Assembly: GCA_043767025.1 (NCBI GenBank) | Contig: JAYUHK010000054.1 | Span: 1-25,758 of the forward strand | DNA length: 25,758 nt | Direction: 5' to 3' | From: JAYUHK01 sp043767025 | GTDB lineage: Bacteria > Bacteroidota > Bacteroidia > Chitinophagales > Saprospiraceae | Shown here: piece after piece, positions 9,668 to 16,848 of the stretch | Numbering within the stretch: position 1 is the stretch's first letter | Layout of the letters: the number at the start of each line of letters is the position of its first letter | Translations under genes and position numbers: made by a program | The notes under the pieces: model-generated | The model's input: only the letters and a program-made list of their open reading frames with translations | The model's database searches: none | Told to the model about the DNA's origin: nothing

Positions 9668-9880
9668 ATGGCAAAAGTGATACAATACACTAAATTAGCA
9701 CATAAACTCAATAAATTAGATGAATTTAATATTGAAATTAGAAGTACAATACTGGGTATTATTTCAACCTCAAAAGCACCGCAAGAAAAAATTTATGACA
9801 TAGGAATTTTAATTAGGCATTATGAAAATCATATTTTACCTGATAAAGAAAAACGTATCAATAAATTGCTTAAGAAGTAA
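9668..9880 (+). CDS. Small passenger protein of the IS, unknown function
   Basis: 70 residues from an ATG at 9668, two bases after the transposase TGA; this start is favoured by the spacing over upstream in-frame codons lying inside the transposase gene. The sequence (MAKVIQYTKLAHKLNKLDEF...) is basic, looks helical and ends RINKLLKK. No family is recognised. The tight junction suggests co-translation with the transposase, so it may be a transposition accessory protein (inference). Its last 11 bases overlap the end of the opposite-strand passenger gene. Confidence 0.7.
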   Translation: MAKVIQYTKLAHKLNKLDEFNIEIRSTILGIISTSKAPQEKIYDIGILIRHYENHILPDKEKRINKLLKK

Positions 9881-10292
9881 AAATTTGTTTAATAAAATCT
9901 AAAAAATTACCATGTTGCATAAACACATAGACATATATAGACCTTTCCGTAGCACCTCCTAAATGTGGTTTATTTGTCATGCCTTTATTGTGAAAATAAA
10001 CTTCAATATCATGCGCATTTGGCATATTCACGGCATTATTACAAAGTGGAAAAATCGCAACAAAGTTTTTAGTTTTTTCATGCTGGTTAATTCTCGCAGC
10101 TATTCTTTGTTCAGTTATTCCGCAATACCATTTTGAAAAATCAATATTACCGCTATAAGATGATTTTTTTACAAATTTAGAGATTGCGGATTTTATTTTT
10201 TTTCTAACCGCCTTATCGTCAATGCTAACTATATGTTTGGCTATAATTTCAGAGGGTTTAATTTTTTTAGGTTTTGATATTTTCTTTGGCAT
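9870..10292 (-). CDS. Passenger protein of the IS, possibly GIY-YIG-like
   Basis: 140 residues with a strongly basic N-terminus (MPKKISKPKKIKPSEIIAKH). The central part reads KWYCGITEQRIAARINQHEK, then AHDIEVYFHNKGM, then GGATERSIYVYVF. The order of a YxGIT-like strand, Arg and His in the next helix, and a later conserved acidic Ala-x-x-Glu helix resembles diverged GIY-YIG nuclease domains, but the first GIY strand is not clear. The assignment is tentative and needs a profile or structure search. It runs against the transposase and overlaps the small passenger gene tail to tail by 11 bases. No normal role can be assigned without that test. Confidence 0.65.
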   Translation of the reverse strand: MPKKISKPKKIKPSEIIAKHIVSIDDKAVRKKIKSAISKFVKKSSYSGNIDFSKWYCGITEQRIAARINQHEKTKNFVAIFPLCNNAVNMPNAHDIEVYFHNKGMTNKPHLGGATERSIYVYVFMQHGNFLDFIKQIFTS

Positions 10293-10352
10293 AACATAAA
10301 ATTGATGTTGTGAATAACAAATCTCAAATCAAAATTAATGCCAAAAAAATAT

Positions 10353-10360
10353 TATCTTTG
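10353..10360 (+). promoter_or_regulatory. Possible outward promoter -7 element, IS right end
   Basis: TATCTTTG matches TAnnTTTG and points out of the right end of the element, antisense to the 3' part of the glycosyltransferase gene. It overlaps one copy of the iterated 9-mer (10357-10365). The -33 position is weak. Confidence 0.35.
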
Positions 10361-10417
10361 TGACATAGGTAATACAAAGTTAGTAATAGCAAAGCGGCAT
10401 TGGTACAAATACAGTGC

Positions 10418-10441
10418 TGCGATTTTTAACCGATAATTCCG
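10418..10441 (-). repeat. Right terminal inverted repeat of the IS1595 element
   Basis: Perfect 24-bp reverse complement of 8479-8502, ending CCGATAATTCCG, followed directly by the target duplication. Confidence 0.92.
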
Positions 10442-10449
10442 TTTAATTT
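10442..10449. repeat. Target-site duplication, right copy (TTTAATTT)
   Basis: Identical to 8471-8478 and directly abuts the right end. Removing the element and one copy would rejoin the peptidase leader to the DNA at 10450. Confidence 0.85.
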
Positions 10450-10589
10450 TTAGTAAAGTTCGACACAATGGCACTATTAACACCTCAAAAATAAGATAAA
10501 ATTACCAATAATTTTCACAATCTGTATTTAAAGTGTGGTAAAAATATTTTAAAACATTCAGAGGAAAGCCGAAGCAAAAAAATTGAATT

Positions 10590-12374
10590 TTATGATTTAT
10601 CAAAAGTAATTATTTCTAAATTATTGATTATCAGTTGCTTATCACTTCCTGCGTTCCAAAAATACACTTTCATTTTGTCCCAATTTTTGGGTGGAATAAC
10701 ATCTAAAAAAATATTTTTTTCTTCTGAATCATTCAAAAAACGCTGCACTCTTATCATATTATCTTGTATTTCTTTGTCCTGAAAATAAAATTTTACGATG
10801 AATTGTGACTGTTTCCAAACGTCCCATTCTTTATTTTTTGAATAAAAATCTGCCGAAATCCGAACCCATTTTTGTACCACGTTTGGTTTTTCTACCCAAT
10901 AATCTGCTGTATTTTGGAGCGTTTCATTGAGCTGAATTTTGGTGTCCGAGTCGTCGGTCAAAGCATTTTTAGAACTATCTTGCTCAAAATTATTTTTATA
11001 AAAACTAATAAATTGCGCTGGATTGCCACGATACGAAAATTTATTATCTAATAATTTTTTGTCGCTGTCGTCGGTTTGCCACTTGCCCAAAACCCGCCAA
11101 TAATACTCTTTGCTCAAATCAAAAACGGGAACATTTCCTTTGTGTGCATGGTATGTCCACCAAATATTTAAGTAGATAAAAAAGATAAATAAAGAATAAA
11201 ATAAGGCTTGCAGAATTTTTTTCTTATTGATTTCTTCGATTAATGCTGCGAATGGAAACGCCAAAATAGGGTAGGATTGTACCATCGCACGCCCCGAAGT
11301 GCCGCCATAGTCCCAAATATCCCAAGCTGTGACGATGTAATAATTGATAAAAACAAGTGAAATTACAGCAAAAAGATTCTGTTTTCGGAACAAAAAAGGA
11401 AGAATACCCAAGTAAGGAAGTGCCATCATCGGGCAAAATCTGAGCCAACCACATTTATAACTGGTCGAAAATATAACCCAATTTGGGTGCAGCCAGCTAA
11501 ACCCTTGCTCTTGGTAGCTATAAACGAACCAATGTCCTGTCACAAACTTCCAATAAATAAATTGAATTGAAAAAATTAGACTAAAAAAAATTCCTGCGAG
11601 AATATATTTTGAAAAATGAGTGACAAAAAACTGGTATCTCAACCGCAGTTCTTGAAGATTAGAAACGCCCCAAAAAATAGGAATTAACCCCAAAATAATA
11701 TCTGGAAGCCTAACTAATGCTGCCAAACCTATCAACAGTCCAATGACCGCAGCTCGTATTTTTGTTGGGTTTTCGTAGAATTTTACGCTATAAAAAATTA
11801 ATATCGCCGATATACAAAACAATGAATTATGCGTCATTGCTTGGTCAATAGACGAATAATTGAGATAGTTACTGCCAAATACAAATGCGACTAAAATAAT
11901 AGCTACTGTGACATCTTTAAAATAGAACAATAATATTTTTCGCAGAAAATATAAGCCTATCAATGCGTACAAAAAACAACCCAGTCCGATGCAAAATTGA
12001 TACGGAAATGAAAATCCGTCAGGAGGAAATTTAGAAGAGTAAGTTGCCCAAGCGTGAGCTACAAAAAAGAAAGGCGACATCAGCAAGGCTTGCCCCGAAG
12101 CGTACTTCATCACATAATTACCTGATTTTGAGTCTAAAAATGCTTGTTGGAAGTCAGATGTTGGGTGATATTTGTTTAAAATATCGTCTTTGAACTTACA
12201 TTTTTTTAAATCTTTGTAAATAAAAATAGCGGGGAGATACATATAATATCCCGAAACGTCCCAGCTCAAAGTTGCTTCTGTTCCTGTTTTTTCCCATTTT
12301 GGATAAAACACAAATGCAGTATAGCACATAAATAAATAGCAGAGCAGGAGAGATATTTTTGAAATATTATTCAT
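10590..12374 (-). CDS. Putative GT-C membrane glycosyltransferase
   Basis: 594 residues. The first roughly 400 are mostly hydrophobic with about ten predicted membrane segments, starting with an N-terminal anchor (ISLLLCYLFMCYTAFVFY). The first large loop holds SWDVSGYYMYLPAIF, whose Asp is in the place of the catalytic Asp of PMT/ArnT-type lipid-sugar-dependent transferases. Later loops carry SSIDQAMTHN and WDYGGTSGRAMVQSYPILAF, common in bacterial members. The last roughly 190 residues are soluble and beta-rich (VRISADFYSKNKEWDVW... to VYFWNAGSDKQLIINNLEI), resembling a beta-sandwich, possibly carbohydrate-binding. Substrate is unknown. It is the last gene of a minus-strand run, 36 bases after the SRPBCC gene. 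No clear terminator was seen downstream. Confidence 0.72.
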   Translation of the reverse strand: MNNISKISLLLCYLFMCYTAFVFYPKWEKTGTEATLSWDVSGYYMYLPAIFIYKDLKKCKFKDDILNKYHPTSDFQQAFLDSKSGNYVMKYASGQALLMSPFFFVAHAWATYSSKFPPDGFSFPYQFCIGLGCFLYALIGLYFLRKILLFYFKDVTVAIILVAFVFGSNYLNYSSIDQAMTHNSLFCISAILIFYSVKFYENPTKIRAAVIGLLIGLAALVRLPDIILGLIPIFWGVSNLQELRLRYQFFVTHFSKYILAGIFFSLIFSIQFIYWKFVTGHWFVYSYQEQGFSWLHPNWVIFSTSYKCGWLRFCPMMALPYLGILPFLFRKQNLFAVISLVFINYYIVTAWDIWDYGGTSGRAMVQSYPILAFPFAALIEEINKKKILQALFYSLFIFFIYLNIWWTYHAHKGNVPVFDLSKEYYWRVLGKWQTDDSDKKLLDNKFSYRGNPAQFISFYKNNFEQDSSKNALTDDSDTKIQLNETLQNTADYWVEKPNVVQKWVRISADFYSKNKEWDVWKQSQFIVKFYFQDKEIQDNMIRVQRFLNDSEEKNIFLDVIPPKNWDKMKVYFWNAGSDKQLIINNLEIITFDKS

Positions 12375-12410
12375 TTTTGTGACTAAAATTGAATTTTGTG
12401 TTTTTGCTAT

Positions 12411-12884
12411 TTATTCATCGTCCATTTCAAATTCACTTTCGCTGAGGTGTTCGATGGCATTTTTTAGCTGCTCCAAGTCTTCTTGGTAGCGAAGAATTAA
12501 CTTTTTTTTGTTGAAAGACAGAAAAAATTTAAAAAAAACCGAGTTTGGTTTGTACTCAATAAATGAACTTATTTTACAACTTTCGCCGTCTTCGTTGTTG
12601 GGTTCAATGCGGTATATTACAGATAAGTCTGTTTGTTCGTGTTGTAAAATCAACGCAATTTCTTTATTTTCTACTGCATTTACGGTGGTTTCGGTCATTT
12701 CGACCGCGCGACCGTTTTCATTAAAAAAGTAAATTGAAGTTGATCCGATTTCGCCATTTTTTCCTGTAAGACGCTCAATTTTTTTAAAATTATTGACCCA
12801 CAGTGACAGATTTTCATCTTCTGTGATAAATTCATAAACCTCCGACGGCGGATTATTAATTTCTATAGCGGACTCAATTTTCAT
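12411..12884 (-). CDS. SRPBCC/START-like domain protein
   Basis: 157 residues, cytoplasmic, no signal peptide. The opening MKIESAIEINNPPSEVYEFI with ENLSLWVNNF is the standard start of polyketide-cyclase/START-like ligand-binding folds, followed by beta strands and a long C-terminal helix (KKLILRYQEDLEQLKNAIEHL). The acidic tail ESEFEMDDE is typical of small members. Such proteins bind hydrophobic ligands; the ligand here is not predictable. It lies 60 bases after the second CotH gene and 36 before the glycosyltransferase gene on the same strand, so co-transcription is likely. Confidence 0.8.
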   Translation of the reverse strand: MKIESAIEINNPPSEVYEFITEDENLSLWVNNFKKIERLTGKNGEIGSTSIYFFNENGRAVEMTETTVNAVENKEIALILQHEQTDLSVIYRIEPNNEDGESCKISSFIEYKPNSVFFKFFLSFNKKKLILRYQEDLEQLKNAIEHLSESEFEMDDE

Positions 12885-12944
12885 TCGATGAACACAAATT
12901 TTTTATAAATGTAGCGTTTATGCTTGGTTTTTTGGGGTTATTTG

Positions 12945-14528
12945 TTAATTTTTTGATTCAAAAAATTCTCTGGCGGCTTTTTCGGGGAAGACGGTAGCTG
13001 CTTTTTCATTTTCGGCAGCAAAATAATATTGAATAAAAGGTTTCTTTTCTACGGTGCTAACATATTGATTATCAGTACTTTTTGTCATTTCGAGCCGCAA
13101 AAAAATGTCACTTTTATTGTTTCTAAAATATAGAAAAACCTTACTTGAAGCCGTAGATTGCACCTGAATTTTTATTTGATTATTTTCGGCATTGGCAGTT
13201 TGTGAGGACAAAATCGGCGCAGCAGCTTGTAGCAGAGGGTGCGACTGAAGATACGAAATCCGAACATTCATCAACTCTTCGATACCAATAATGGTCGTAT
13301 TTTTTCCAGCCTCCACTGTTTCTTTCATATTTTTTGAAAAGGACTCTGCCGAATATAATTTATTAACATCTTTTGTGACATCGTTCTCTATCATTTTTTG
13401 CAGTTGATAGGCACGTTTTAGGAGTTTATTTTCATTGCTTTGTTCTGCCAAAATAGTTCGATAATGCGCGATGTATATTTTTTTATAAAAATCATTTTTT
13501 AGCAACTGACTAATCAACGGACGTTTGGGATTTTGAAAATGAATGGTTGGGCTTAAATGTTGCATTTGCTCGTTGTTGAGCGCGGTGGGCGCATTTCCAT
13601 CTAAACGAAAAGCTCCAAAGCATAAATTCAAGTCCCAAATGAGCGGTAAAAATTGCCCATTTGTTTGCTTGTATAGGTAGTAATTGTGAGAAAAAAGCCC
13701 AAGATAACTGTCTAAATTTACCGTAAAATTATTGAAAGCGAGCATCCAAAGCGTAGCGTCAATATCTAAAATTTCTTCTAATTTTTCTGGATTTTGTGAC
13801 AAAATTTTCGTTAATCTTATCAGGTCTTTATAGGCACTTTTTGAGGAACTTTGCTCATAAAAAGGGCGATAGCAAGTGCTGTCTTCGCCCAGATACATCA
13901 AAGAGGCTTTGTCGCCTTGCGGACAGCCAGCTATCGGTTGCGCCTTCCAATCAGGGTCACATTTGAACAAAATTTTGCTATTTTCTTCAAATTTTTTACT
14001 CAAAAATTTATCGTCCAATGACTCGGAACTGTTGTAGAGTCCTACGTATTTTTCGTTCACAAAAACTCTAACAAAATTACAACGAGGTGCCGCCATATAT
14101 TGTCGTGCAATTTCATAACTCAACGCCTCTCGCACAAAGCTTGGGTCGCGAAAAACATTAGAAAGTTTGAGCGTGGTAACACCTTCGGGCAATGTCTGTT
14201 TTTTATGTATCTCATTGATTTTCAGGTTGAAAGGTAGTTTTGTAGAGCCTGTGCCACGCACATTGTAGTAAGAACTATTTCCTTTGTACCGCACCCCAAC
14301 GCTGTCATACGGCACTCCGTCCCACAACATTTTTGCTACCAATCGGCTGTCACTATTTTTTAATTTATTGGCATGAAGCAGCGCGTCCCAGTCGTTTTGA
14401 GCAAAAGTTATACGGAGTTCATGCACAGTATTCAGGTCAAAAACCTGCTGTGCTTGAGCAGAAAGAAGTGCAAAAATCCAAGTAAACAGAAAGATAGATG
14501 CCTTTTTTAAAATGTCACAGTGATTCAA
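12945..14528 (-). CDS. Secreted CotH-kinase family protein (second copy)
   Basis: 527 residues with a signal peptide ending LLSAQA before QQVFDLN. The CotH fold is shown by VGVRYKGNSSYY, the segment RDPSFVREALSYEIARQYMA, VRVFVNEKYVGLYNSSE and the metal-binding motif WDLNLCFGAF. CotH proteins of spore-formers are atypical protein kinases; many Bacteroidota members are secreted and uncharacterised, so kinase activity is inference. It is colinear over its length with its upstream neighbour (14539-16182), 10 bases away, so the two arose by tandem duplication. A C-terminal beta domain (about residues 430-527) follows the CotH domain. No T9SS tail was seen. Confidence 0.85.
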   Translation of the reverse strand: MNHCDILKKASIFLFTWIFALLSAQAQQVFDLNTVHELRITFAQNDWDALLHANKLKNSDSRLVAKMLWDGVPYDSVGVRYKGNSSYYNVRGTGSTKLPFNLKINEIHKKQTLPEGVTTLKLSNVFRDPSFVREALSYEIARQYMAAPRCNFVRVFVNEKYVGLYNSSESLDDKFLSKKFEENSKILFKCDPDWKAQPIAGCPQGDKASLMYLGEDSTCYRPFYEQSSSKSAYKDLIRLTKILSQNPEKLEEILDIDATLWMLAFNNFTVNLDSYLGLFSHNYYLYKQTNGQFLPLIWDLNLCFGAFRLDGNAPTALNNEQMQHLSPTIHFQNPKRPLISQLLKNDFYKKIYIAHYRTILAEQSNENKLLKRAYQLQKMIENDVTKDVNKLYSAESFSKNMKETVEAGKNTTIIGIEELMNVRISYLQSHPLLQAAAPILSSQTANAENNQIKIQVQSTASSKVFLYFRNNKSDIFLRLEMTKSTDNQYVSTVEKKPFIQYYFAAENEKAATVFPEKAAREFFESKN

Positions 14529-14538
14529 AAAAAATAAA

Positions 14539-16182
14539 TTATTTATTTAATTCGGTTAGACTTATTTTTAATAGTTTTTGGCGATAATTAGCTGGCTCAA
14601 AAGAAATAGTTGCAGCATTTTCCACCATAAAATAATATTCCATTTCTTTATTTTGCGGGCTGGTAGGCATTATTATAGCCGCAAAAACCTTATCATTGGG
14701 TTTTTCGTCGCCATCTTTGCCTTCATCGTTGAGGTCAGCTGTTTTGAAGTCTTCTGCATTGCTGAAACGGTATTTAACTTGTACTTTTTTGGGAAAGTTC
14801 TCAATTTTAGCCCTTAATTTAAATACTTTCAGCGTGTCACTGCTATATTTGTCGCGACTTGCAAAGTTCACATCTCTCACTTTCGACGGTACATACTGTA
14901 ATTGAGGATATTTTTTTAAAAATTTTATTCTGGGTTCCATCAGTTCCGCCAAACCCGGTATTTTACTTGTTTCGCCAATCGTTTGTTTCATACTTTTAGC
15001 CAAATCTTCGTTCTTGTAGGTCTTATTTGGGTCTTTGTTGAACGCGTCGGCAATCATTTTTTGCAGTTCTTCGGTGCGTTTTGAGTAGCTGTTATTTTCA
15101 AAATTTTCACTCAAAATCGCCTTTAAATGCGACAGGTATATTTTTTGATAAGTTGGATTTTTTAGAAGTTGGCTCGCCAAGGGCTTACTTGGTTCATTGA
15201 GGTGGAGAAGCGGGTCAAGTTGTTGTAGTTGCTCCAGTTTTAAGTCCGAACCAGAACCCGTATTTTTGTAGCTTCCGAAAGATAAATTTAAGTCCCAAAT
15301 GATAGGCGTAAATTGCCCAAACTTATTTTTATACCAGTAAACATTGATACTTTTATCACCCGAGTAGGAACTCAAATTGACCAAAACATTGTTGAAAGCA
15401 AGCATCCAAAGCGTCTGATCAACGTCCAAAACTTTCTCAATTTGCTCGGGTGATTTATTCAGCACATTAATGAACTCAATCAACTCATTCCATCTTGGAA
15501 GGCTCGAAAGTGGTCGAAAAAAGTTGAGATAGCACGCTGGATTGTTCTCATTTTCTAAACTACCATACGAATTTTTGTGACATTCATCGGGAATAGTTTT
15601 TGGGTCTGCTGAATAGATTTTGTAGAGCGCATTGTTGGCAACGCCAAAATTTTTATCCAAAAAAGACTCATCAATATTTTCAACATTCACATACAAACCA
15701 TTGTAAATATTATTGACGGAAACCCTCACATAATTTGCGTGGGGAGCAAACATATATTTTCTCGCAATTTCGTAAGAAAGTACCTCTCGCACCATACTTG
15801 GGTCGCGAAGAGACGAAGAAATCTGTAACACCTTACTACCCAAATGATTCTGTGCGGAACGAATATAATTCAATTTTATCTGCCAAGGATTGCGCTTACT
15901 GCCAAATTTAAAAGAATTTCCTCCCCTGTATCGAACTCCAACACTGTCGTATTGAATGCCGTCAATTTTTATGCTTCCGAGCAACATATCGTCTGAAGTA
16001 CTCGCCTTGAGCGAATCTAATTGAGCCGCCCAATTAGTTTGCAAAAGTGTAATATTAACATCAATAATTTTTGAATTATCAAAAAAATTAGAATTTACGG
16101 GCGCAGAACTGCTTTGTGCGCTTACCGAAAATTTGGATAAAGCAATTAGTAAAAAAATAAAAATTGTAAGATAACGGTTCAT
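14539..16182 (-). CDS. Secreted CotH-kinase family protein (first copy)
   Basis: 547 residues with signal peptide MNRYLTIFIFLLIALSKFSV ending at SAQ. CotH motifs: VGVRYRGGNSFKFG, LRDPSMVREVLSYEIARKYM, VRVSVNNIYNGLYVNVENID and WDLNLSFGSY. It shares architecture and many blocks with the next gene (DPSxVRExLSYEIARxYM, TLWMLAFNN, SQLLKNxxYxKIY), so they are tandem paralogues. The C-terminal part (from about residue 435) is a beta-rich domain seen after CotH in other Bacteroidota. First gene of the minus-strand run. An upstream minus-strand TATCATTG (16236-16243) differs by one base from the -7 consensus and may be its promoter. Confidence 0.85.
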   Translation of the reverse strand: MNRYLTIFIFLLIALSKFSVSAQSSSAPVNSNFFDNSKIIDVNITLLQTNWAAQLDSLKASTSDDMLLGSIKIDGIQYDSVGVRYRGGNSFKFGSKRNPWQIKLNYIRSAQNHLGSKVLQISSSLRDPSMVREVLSYEIARKYMFAPHANYVRVSVNNIYNGLYVNVENIDESFLDKNFGVANNALYKIYSADPKTIPDECHKNSYGSLENENNPACYLNFFRPLSSLPRWNELIEFINVLNKSPEQIEKVLDVDQTLWMLAFNNVLVNLSSYSGDKSINVYWYKNKFGQFTPIIWDLNLSFGSYKNTGSGSDLKLEQLQQLDPLLHLNEPSKPLASQLLKNPTYQKIYLSHLKAILSENFENNSYSKRTEELQKMIADAFNKDPNKTYKNEDLAKSMKQTIGETSKIPGLAELMEPRIKFLKKYPQLQYVPSKVRDVNFASRDKYSSDTLKVFKLRAKIENFPKKVQVKYRFSNAEDFKTADLNDEGKDGDEKPNDKVFAAIIMPTSPQNKEMEYYFMVENAATISFEPANYRQKLLKISLTELNK

Positions 16183-16468
16183 CTAAAAAAATTATAAACG
16201 AGTTGAGCGAATATTTGACTGCCTATATAAAGACGCAATGATACGAAAAAAAGGTTTAACGTATATTGATTTTGTATATAAACTTTTTATCAACCCAATA
16301 ATATCAAGGAATAAAATATTTTTTCAAATAAATTTAAGAATAAAAAAATTCACAAAAATTCTGTTTATAAATTATTTTATATTTATAATTAATTGATATT
16401 CAAATTATTAAATAATATTTATATTTTAAAAATTATATAAATAAATTCACAACCTATAAAAAATGTCT

Positions 16469-16499
16469 TTGTGGCGGCAAAAAAGTTACCCCATCTTTG
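16469..16499 (+). promoter_or_regulatory. Bacteroidota-type promoter for the candidate RNA
   Basis: TTG at 16469-16471 and CATCTTTG at 16492-16499 are 20 nt apart. The -7 matches TAnnTTTG at all but the first base, and the spacing equals the usual 19-20 nt of the Bacteroidota housekeeping promoter. Start of transcription would be near 16505. Confidence 0.55.
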
Positions 16500-16575
16500 C
16501 ATCATTAAAGCAAGCGATTGTATTTCAGTCCAGCTTTGAGCGCAAGATTAAAGAATCCGGCGTGTTTTATTTTGG

Positions 16576-16590
16576 ATATGTTCATGGGAT
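16576..16590 (+). repeat. 15-bp direct repeat, copy 1
   Basis: ATATGTTCATGGGAT, repeated exactly at 16742-16756. Both copies contain ATG TTC ATG GGA; here the frame reads MFMGYFKFHW then TAA inside the left arm of the following stem. Confidence 0.7.
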
Positions 16591-16594
16591 ATTT

Positions 16595-16653
16595 TAAGTT
16601 CCACTGGTAAAAGAATGTTAATCATTTATTGGATAATTTACCAGTGGAACTTA
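16595..16653. repeat. Perfect 17-bp inverted repeat
   Basis: TAAGTTCCACTGGTAAA (16595-16611) and its complement (16637-16653) around a 25-nt loop. There is no strong U-tract after it on the plus strand, so it is probably an RNA stem or a palindrome rather than a terminator. Confidence 0.85.
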
Positions 16654-16741
16654 TTTTATAAAGCCTTGATAATGAGGAGATTGAGCAGCCAAAAAGTACA
16701 ATATAACAACCGAAGAAAGTTCGCTTTCTCGTCAAGATTTA

Positions 16742-16756
16742 ATATGTTCATGGGAT
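16742..16756 (+). repeat. 15-bp direct repeat, copy 2
   Basis: Identical to 16576-16590, 166 bp downstream. The frame starting at its ATG reads MFMGL then stops. Confidence 0.7.
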
Positions 16757-16770
16757 TATAATTTGTTAAA

Positions 16771-16805
16771 AAGTCGTGCCGTAAAGTCGGTATGACTTTT
16801 TTTTT
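16771..16805 (+). terminator. Intrinsic terminator upstream of the metalloprotease gene
   Basis: An 11-bp stem with two G-U pairs (16771-16781 with 16788-16798, loop TAAAGT) followed by a run of nine T (16797-16805). Transcription that it ends must start inside the intergenic region, because the gene to the left points away. Confidence 0.75.
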
Positions 16806-16818
16806 GTTTATTTTTGAC

Positions 16819-16826
16819 TATCTTTG
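16819..16826 (+). promoter_or_regulatory. -7 promoter element of the metalloprotease gene
   Basis: TATCTTTG is a perfect TAnnTTTG match, 22 bases upstream of the ATG at 16849 and directly after the preceding terminator. The -33 TTG is not at the ideal distance. Confidence 0.55.
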
Positions 16827-16848
16827 TTCAGTCCATGATATTAAAAGC

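Larger units (their letters stand above)
8479..10441. mobile_element. Complete IS1595-family element with two passenger genes
   Basis: A 1963-bp element bounded by perfect 24-bp terminal inverted repeats (8479-8502 and 10418-10441) and an 8-bp target duplication, TTTAATTT (8471-8478 and 10442-10449). It encodes an ISXO2-type transposase (8548-9666), a 70-residue protein two bases downstream (9668-9880) and a 140-residue protein on the opposite strand (9870-10292). Simple members of the family carry only the transposase; cargo-carrying members are known. Intact ends, identical target duplications and an undamaged transposase suggest a recent and possibly still active insertion. It landed between the C1 peptidase start (52 bp away) and the end of the glycosyltransferase gene. 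Confidence 0.92.
16505..16805 (+). ncRNA. Candidate structured small RNA, about 300 nt
   Basis: Defined by the promoter at 16469-16499 and the intrinsic terminator at 16771-16805, with no protein frame longer than a few codons. It contains a 17-bp perfect stem (16595-16611 with 16637-16653, 25-nt loop), a hairpin closed over TTCG (16714-16729), and a possible long-range pairing of CTTGA near 16664-16668 with TCAAG near 16732-16736. It does not show landmarks of RNase P RNA, tmRNA, SRP RNA or 6S RNA that I could recognise. It may be a new small RNA or a decayed mobile fragment. The downstream gene has its own -7 element, so a leader role is less likely. Confidence 0.4.
16183..16848. other. 666-bp divergent intergenic region, holds a candidate RNA gene
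   Basis: The longest gene-free stretch here. From 16183 to about 16460 it is very AT-rich with no ORF; a near-consensus CotH promoter may lie at 16236-16243 on the minus strand. From 16469 to 16805 it is less AT-rich and holds, in order, a promoter-like pair, a 15-bp direct repeat, a 17-bp inverted repeat, a TTCG-loop hairpin (16714-16729), the second direct repeat and a terminator. A separate -7 element for the metalloprotease follows at 16819. Confidence 0.75.

Noticed and set aside
16183..16460. Replication origin in the AT-rich intergenic stretch
   Set aside because: No cluster of DnaA boxes and no origin-associated genes nearby; AT richness alone is not evidence.
16595..16653. Palindrome as a CRISPR repeat or IS end
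   Set aside because: There is one copy only, no spacer array, no transposase nearby, and no matching second end.
16792..16848. ATG at 16792 as the start of the metalloprotease gene
   Set aside because: It lies within the terminator stem and upstream of the -7 element; the ATG at 16849 gives a proper signal peptide.
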